From NCBI GenBank assembly GCA_017436705.1, contig JAFSCP010000006.1, forward strand, positions 1-64,000: a stretch of 64,000 bases of DNA. Reading direction: 5' to 3'. The DNA comes from Bacillota bacterium (GTDB taxonomy: Bacteria; Bacillota; Clostridia; Peptostreptococcales; Anaerovoracaceae). This document shows, one piece after another, positions 60,485 through 64,000 of the stretch. The stretch's first letter is position 1. The number at the start of each line of letters is the position of its first letter. Under the pieces are notes generated by a model. It saw only the letters and a program-made list of their open reading frames with translations, was not told the DNA's origin and did not search any database. Both the position numbers and the translations under genes were made by a program.

Positions 60485-62311
60485 TTATCTGTTTGTCTTC
60501 TGTGCTTCAATCTGCTCAGCCAGGTCGTTTAAGTAGACCCAGCGCTCCATCTTTTCATCAAGCTGTACAGAAAGCTCATCGCGCTGGGCTGTCAGTTTCT
60601 GCAGCTTGCCGAAATCGCTGCCGGCTGCGTTGATTTCGCTGTCAACATGGGCAATCTGGTCTTCCAGTGCAGCAATATCATCGTCGATGGTTTCAAATTC
60701 GCGCTGCTCTTTGTAAGAAAACTTCAGCTTTTTAGGGGCTTCGCTGCGGCTGCCTCTCGGTTGAGAGGCGGCACCGGCTCCGCCGGATGCCCGGGCAGTC
60801 TGCCCGGCCGCAGCCCTTTCTTCGGCAAGGGCTTTGCGGGTCTCTGCCCAGTCGGTATATCCGCCCAGATAGTGGGCGATGTGGCCGCCGCCTTCATATA
60901 CAAAGGTTCTTACGGCCATGCGGTCGATAAAATGTCTGTCATGGGACACGGCGATTACTGCGCCGTTGAAGCTGTCCAGATAATCTTCAAGTATGCAGAG
61001 GGTGTCGATGTCCAGGTCGTTGGTCGGTTCGTCCAGCAGGAGCACGTTGGGTGCGCTCATTAGGATGCCCAGCAGGTAAAGCCTGCGCTGCTCTCCGCCG
61101 CTAAGTCTGCCCACAGGGATTGAGTGCATGTGAGCCGGAAAGAGAAAACGCTCCAGCATCTGGGATGCGCTGATGTAGCCGTCTTCAGTCTTTACATTGT
61201 GGGCAATATCGCATACATATTCGATGACGCGGCGGGACTTGTCCATGTGCTCGTTTTCCTGGGAAAAGTAGCCGATTTTAACTGTTTCTCCGATTTCGAC
61301 GCTCCCGCTGTCAGGTTCAAGTTCTCCGCAGATCATTTTCAGCATGGTGGATTTGCCGGCTCCGTTTTCGCCAAGGATGCCGATGCGGTCGTTTCGGAGT
61401 ACTGTGTATGTGAAATCGTTTATTACCGTTTTACCTTCGAAGTTTTTCGACACGTTTTTCAGTTCGATTATTTTCTTACCCAGGCGGGAAGATACTGAAC
61501 TCATTTCAAGCTGGGAGTTGTCGATAACCAGTTTGCTTTCTTCGAGAGCGTGGAAACGGTCGATTCGGTTCTTGGCCTTGGTAGTTCTGGCCTGGGCACC
61601 GCGGCGCATCCATTCCAGTTCGCGGCGGTAAAGTGTGCGGCGTTTGCGTTCTGTGGCAAGAGCCATTTCTTCGCGGGCCGCTTTGTTCTCAAGATAGACT
61701 TCGTAGTTGCCTTCGTGGCGGTAAAGGTTGCCGCCGGTCAGTTCCAGGATTACATTGGTCACGCGGTCCAGAAAGTATCTGTCGTGGGTAACCATGAAAA
61801 TCGCTCCGCGGAACTTTTTAAGAAAAGCTTCCAGCCATTCAACTGTGTCTGAGTCGATGTGGTTGGTCGGTTCGTCTAATATCAATATATCGCAGGGGTT
61901 GGTGAGAATGCCTGCCATGGCCACGCGCTTGCGCTCGCCCCCTGACAAAGTCCCCATCTTCGCTTCGTAATCAGTGATGCCCAGCTGATTGAGCATGGAC
62001 TTGCACTGGTAATCTCCTTCGGCAGCAACTTCCGGCCAGAGATAGCTGACCGCCTGCTCAAGGACAGTAGCCTCCGGATCTGCCGCCGGAGCCTGCGGAA
62101 GGTAGCCGATGCGGACACCACCGGTCAGAACGATTTTGCCGCTGTCTGCATCTTCCACTCCTGCTGTGATTCTCAGGAGAGTTGACTTGCCTGTACCGTT
62201 TACACCGATGAGGCCGATTTTGTCCCCTTCGTTGATGGCATAGCTCAGATTGGAGAGCAGTGGATTAACTGTATATGATTTTGAAATATCGGTTGCGTTA
62301 AGTAAAATCAA
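60485..62311 (-). CDS. ABC-F family ATPase
   Basis: A 608-residue protein with two ABC domains and no membrane helices. Walker A motifs are GVNGTGKSTLL (about residues 37-47) and GENGAGKSTML (about 330), signatures LSGGERKRVAMA and LSGGEQRRLYLL, Walker B LILDEPTNHID and LLLDEPTNDLD. A charged linker and a C-terminal coiled coil (about 530-608) place it near Uup. ABC-F proteins act on ribosomes or, for Uup, on DNA or ribosome rescue; some give antibiotic resistance. It starts with TTG at 62311, with GGAGG 6 bases before it. Confidence 0.92.
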   Translation of the reverse strand: MILLNATDISKSYTVNPLLSNLSYAINEGDKIGLIGVNGTGKSTLLRITAGVEDADSGKIVLTGGVRIGYLPQAPAADPEATVLEQAVSYLWPEVAAEGDYQCKSMLNQLGITDYEAKMGTLSGGERKRVAMAGILTNPCDILILDEPTNHIDSDTVEWLEAFLKKFRGAIFMVTHDRYFLDRVTNVILELTGGNLYRHEGNYEVYLENKAAREEMALATERKRRTLYRRELEWMRRGAQARTTKAKNRIDRFHALEESKLVIDNSQLEMSSVSSRLGKKIIELKNVSKNFEGKTVINDFTYTVLRNDRIGILGENGAGKSTMLKMICGELEPDSGSVEIGETVKIGYFSQENEHMDKSRRVIEYVCDIAHNVKTEDGYISASQMLERFLFPAHMHSIPVGRLSGGEQRRLYLLGILMSAPNVLLLDEPTNDLDIDTLCILEDYLDSFNGAVIAVSHDRHFIDRMAVRTFVYEGGGHIAHYLGGYTDWAETRKALAEERAAAGQTARASGGAGAASQPRGSRSEAPKKLKFSYKEQREFETIDDDIAALEDQIAHVDSEINAAGSDFGKLQKLTAQRDELSVQLDEKMERWVYLNDLAEQIEAQKTNR

Positions 62312-62365
62312 GGGTTTCCTCCGTTTTTATGGATGTCGAAAAATGTCGAATCGCCAATTTGCGAT

Positions 62366-62776
62366 TTATATTATGATGCCGTCGCAGTGGTCAATTTCGT
62401 GCTGGATAATCTGCGCTGTCCAGCCGCTGAACCTGCGTGTGTACTGATTGAAATGCTGGTCCTGATAAGTAACCTCGATGTTTTCATATCTGGTTGCAGG
62501 CCGCGTGCCCGGCAGAGAAAGGCAGCCTTCCTCGGTCTGATATGGCCCGTCCTTCGCTACGATGACCGGATTGACCATGACCATATCCACAAAGCCCATG
62601 TTCACAACGATTATACGCTTACGGACGCCGATCATATTAGCTGCCATACCTACGCAGTGCTCGCTGTTGGCCTTCAGCGTATCAAGCAGATCGGTAATTA
62701 CCTGTTTGTCATCAGGCGTCGCCGGCTCTGACTTCTGATTAAGAAAAAATATATCTCTCATGATTGGTTTGATCAT
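62366..62776 (-). CDS. def: Peptide deformylase-like protein
   Basis: A 136-residue deformylase-family protein with EGCLSLPG (metal Cys) and IIQHEIDHCDGI (HEXXH, metal histidines). The first motif is CVGMAANMIG, where typical enzymes have GxGLAAxQ, so the catalytic glutamine is a methionine. That variant recurs, from memory, in short clostridial deformylases. Deformylases remove the formyl group from new proteins. A normal second deformylase may exist elsewhere. Confidence 0.85.
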   Translation of the reverse strand: MIKPIMRDIFFLNQKSEPATPDDKQVITDLLDTLKANSEHCVGMAANMIGVRKRIIVVNMGFVDMVMVNPVIVAKDGPYQTEEGCLSLPGTRPATRYENIEVTYQDQHFNQYTRRFSGWTAQIIQHEIDHCDGIII

Positions 62777-62937
62777 AGTCGTGCTTCCTTTCAGTGATTT
62801 CTGAAAATAAATTATATCATAGATTTTGCCAAGAAAAAACTACTAAAATCCTCTGAAGTGTGGTATTATATTAAAGAACCTTAGGCGGGCACTGGATATC
62901 CGGTCCCGTAAAGTTGCAGATTTAACATACCGATACT

Positions 62938-63060
62938 AAACTCAACATGTCGACCTAGTTAAATGGATAAGCGAACAGTTATTTAACTCCATTTCCGTAG
63001 TTAAATGGACTCACAGAACATTAACTCCGTTCCCGTAGTTAAATGGATAAGCGAACCTGG
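62938..63060 (+). repeat. Three partial copies of the tRNA-Arg 5' half
   Basis: The core TAGTTAAATGGA of the D-arm occurs at 62956-62967, 62998-63009 and 63036-63047, each with a degenerate acceptor stem in front. The first and third share the following ATAAGCGAAC. The intact tRNA has the core at 63214-63225. Even the flank is copied: ACTCAACATGTC precedes both the first copy and the true tRNA. A decayed anticodon-arm copy (TTAACAGTGCTC) is near 63126. Confidence 0.75.
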
Positions 63061-63206
63061 AATTGTCAGCGGAATCAGAGATTCCGGACAATTCACAGAA
63101 CCGCGATACGCGCGCTGCTCGTATTAACAGTGCTCATTAGATTAAGGAAGCTTTAGTCGAGCACCAAGTCATCCCATTTAACACTCCGACATAAAAAACT
63201 CAACAT

Positions 63207-63281
63207 GTCTCCGTAGTTAAATGGATATAACAGTGCTCTCCTAAAGCATCGTTGGCGGTTCGATTCCGCCCGGGGATACCA
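63207..63281 (+). tRNA. tRNA-Arg (anticodon CCU)
   Basis: A 75-base cloverleaf with encoded CCA. Acceptor GTCTCCG pairs with CGGGGAT (two G-U pairs), the D-arm is GTT...AAC, the anticodon arm is GTGCT-CTCCTAA-AGCAT with CCU, and the T-arm is GGCGG-TTCGATT-CCGCC. It reads AGG codons. An intrinsic terminator follows. It lies in a zone full of its own fragments. Confidence 0.92.
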
Positions 63282-63282
63282 T

Positions 63283-63322
63283 GAACAGAGGATTCTGCCT
63301 TTTGGCGGGGTCCTCTGTTCGT
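63283..63322 (+). terminator. Terminator after tRNA-Arg
   Basis: GAACAGAGGA and TCCTCTGTTC form a 10-bp stem with an 18-base loop; a weak T-run (GTCTATTATA) follows. Confidence 0.7.
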
Positions 63323-63330
63323 CTATTATA

Positions 63331-63545
63331 AAGGCGGAATCGAACCCTTGGGCGCGAGCGTCGGGGGAAGTGCCGGTGGCACCTCCCTCAGCGAGCGGTC
63401 TGAGGCGACCGTGAGGGGAGCCGAGGACGCAGTGTGCAAGCGAAGCGTTGCACACGGTCGTTCCGCCCGGGGATATCCGCAGAAGCTGAGGCGACCGTGA
63501 GGGGAGCCGAGGACGCAGTTTGCAAGCGAAGCGATGCAAATTAAG
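63331..63545. repeat. Direct repeat with inverted and direct tRNA pieces
   Basis: A block of about 54 bases (starting CTGAGGCGACCGTGAGGGGA) occurs at 63400-63453 and again at 63486-63540, nearly identical. Between them, TTCCGCCCGGGGATA (63460-63474) repeats the 3' end of tRNA-Arg. At 63331, GGCGGAATCGAACC is the T-arm in inverted orientation. GC is clearly higher than in the flanks. Reading frames here are only by-products of the repeat. Confidence 0.7.
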
Positions 63546-63749
63546 GCAATTTGCATAGTTCCCCCAAGAATCTCTGCGGCCCTGATTATTAATTCAAAAA
63601 AGTGGGAAAATCCAGACATATTGGTACGGCTGGCAGCTTAAAGTGAGAAATTTTCCACATTTTGCGAAATTTTATGCGGGTCGCAGCGATTCATGGGGGA
63701 ATAGTGCATAAAGCTAATCCGAGAATTTATACACCTGGGAAGATGTGTG
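63546..63749. other. Gap with no recognised feature
   Basis: About 200 bases between the repeat zone and the next promoter. I see no frame with a ribosome binding site, no hairpin of note and no family-like RNA. Confidence 0.5.
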
Positions 63750-63797
63750 TTGACATAAATACAGAGATATTATATAATAAGGTAAATATAATTTACC
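63750..63797 (+). promoter_or_regulatory. Consensus promoter with a palindromic operator
   Basis: TTGACA (63750-63755), 17 bases, TATAAT (63773-63778). Directly at the expected start lies GGTAAAT-ATA-ATTTACC (63781-63797), a perfect 7-bp inverted repeat, so a repressor site is likely. Confidence 0.8.
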
Positions 63798-63841
63798 AAA
63801 ACGCAGAGCAGTGTATCATTTGAATAAAGGAGGCAGGCCGT

Positions 63842-64000
63842 ATGAGCAAGAGAAGCAGAGAAACAGAATCCAAGTCATATAACCCTAAGGATGACCCGTA
63901 TTTTCCTGTTCAGGCCCGTGTAATCGGCGGAGGGGGTATGGACAGTTACGGTCTGGCTATCGTAGCAGTTGTTGTCGGAGGCGGCGTGGCTGCAGTAAGG
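63842..64000 (+). CDS. Start of an unidentified protein, cut by the window end
   Basis: Fifty-three codons are visible after GGAGG: a hydrophilic start (MSKRSRETESKSYNPKDDPY) followed by a Gly/Val-rich hydrophobic stretch (LAIVAVVVGGGVAAV), perhaps a membrane segment. I do not recognise it. It is probably controlled by the palindrome at 63781. Confidence 0.6.
   Translation, partial: MSKRSRETESKSYNPKDDPYFPVQARVIGGGGMDSYGLAIVAVVVGGGVAAVR

Noticed and set aside
62938..63060. CRISPR-like array
   Set aside because: The three short repeats have unequal spacing (42 and 38 bases between cores), are fragments of a nearby tRNA and have no cas genes near them.
63153..63619. Leftward reading frames over the tRNA-Arg and GC-rich repeat
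   Set aside because: They read through the antisense of a tRNA and a direct repeat, have no ribosome binding site, and such frames recur as artefacts next to tRNA genes.

Overview
The window is a chromosomal replication-origin region of a spore-forming Clostridia-type Firmicute. The gene order dnaA-dnaN-recF-gyrB-gyrA on one arm and rpmH-rnpA-yidD-yidC-jag-mnmE-mnmG-rsmG-noc-parA-parB on the other is the classic Gram-positive origin layout. YabP, YabQ, Spo0J/Soj, a GdpP-type phosphodiesterase, DivIC, an RNase M5 gene and glycine riboswitches all fit Clostridia. Family level (perhaps Anaerovoracaceae-like) is only an impression. Most of the window is of moderate GC; the origin and the 5.3-7.6 kb segment are visibly richer in A+T.

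Layout. 0-5.3 kb: an ion transporter and a YtrA-like GntR regulator driving an ABC exporter operon. 5.3-7.6 kb: an AT-rich, probably acquired patch (XRE membrane regulator, PAP2-like protein, a nuclease-like accessory domain, a possible small RNA). 7.6-12.5 kb: an M20-type amidase, a GH2 glycosidase, a wrecked RelB/RelE toxin-antitoxin pair and a tiny frameshifted peptide gene with an occluded ribosome binding site. 12.6-18.1 kb: rpsF-ssb-rpsR, a sugar nucleotidyltransferase, a structured repeat, a DUF2148 protein, cysK, a PAP2 phosphatase and an acyltransferase. 18.1-24.7 kb (leftward): gyrB-gyrA, a degenerate RsbW-like anti-sigma factor, a SigB/SigF-type sigma factor and trpS. 24.9-29.6 kb: dnaA-dnaN-recF with a purine nucleoside phosphorylase. 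The origin is bipartite: DnaA boxes on both sides of dnaA, with a near-textbook unwinding element (DnaA boxes, GC cluster, six DnaA-trios) between dnaA and dnaN.

29.8-48.9 kb (rightward): the rpmH operon, tRNA modification genes, the chromosome-segregation genes with parS inside the end of noc, a SprT-like protein, a soluble GdpP, rplI, dnaB, a DnaD protein fused to the N-terminal part of a DnaC/DnaI helicase loader, an LysM/G5/M23 peptidase, yabP, yabQ, divIC, rnmV and ksgA. 49-62.8 kb: an LTA-synthase-like enzyme, acetyltransferases, a cysteine-desulfurase-like enzyme, a lipoprotein, two Na+/alanine-glycine symporters each behind its own glycine riboswitch, three tandem paralogues of an unrecognised small protein, a hydrolase, an HD protein, an ABC-F ATPase and a deformylase. 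62.9-63.6 kb is a tRNA-derived repeat zone around a tRNA-Arg(CCU).

The most interesting items are the DnaD-DnaC(N) fusion with no AAA+ loader next to it, the clean DnaA-trio origin, the anti-sigma factor lacking its usual ATP-binding residues inside the gyrase operon, and the small peptide gene at 12.06 kb that looks like a type I toxin or a frameshift-controlled peptide.
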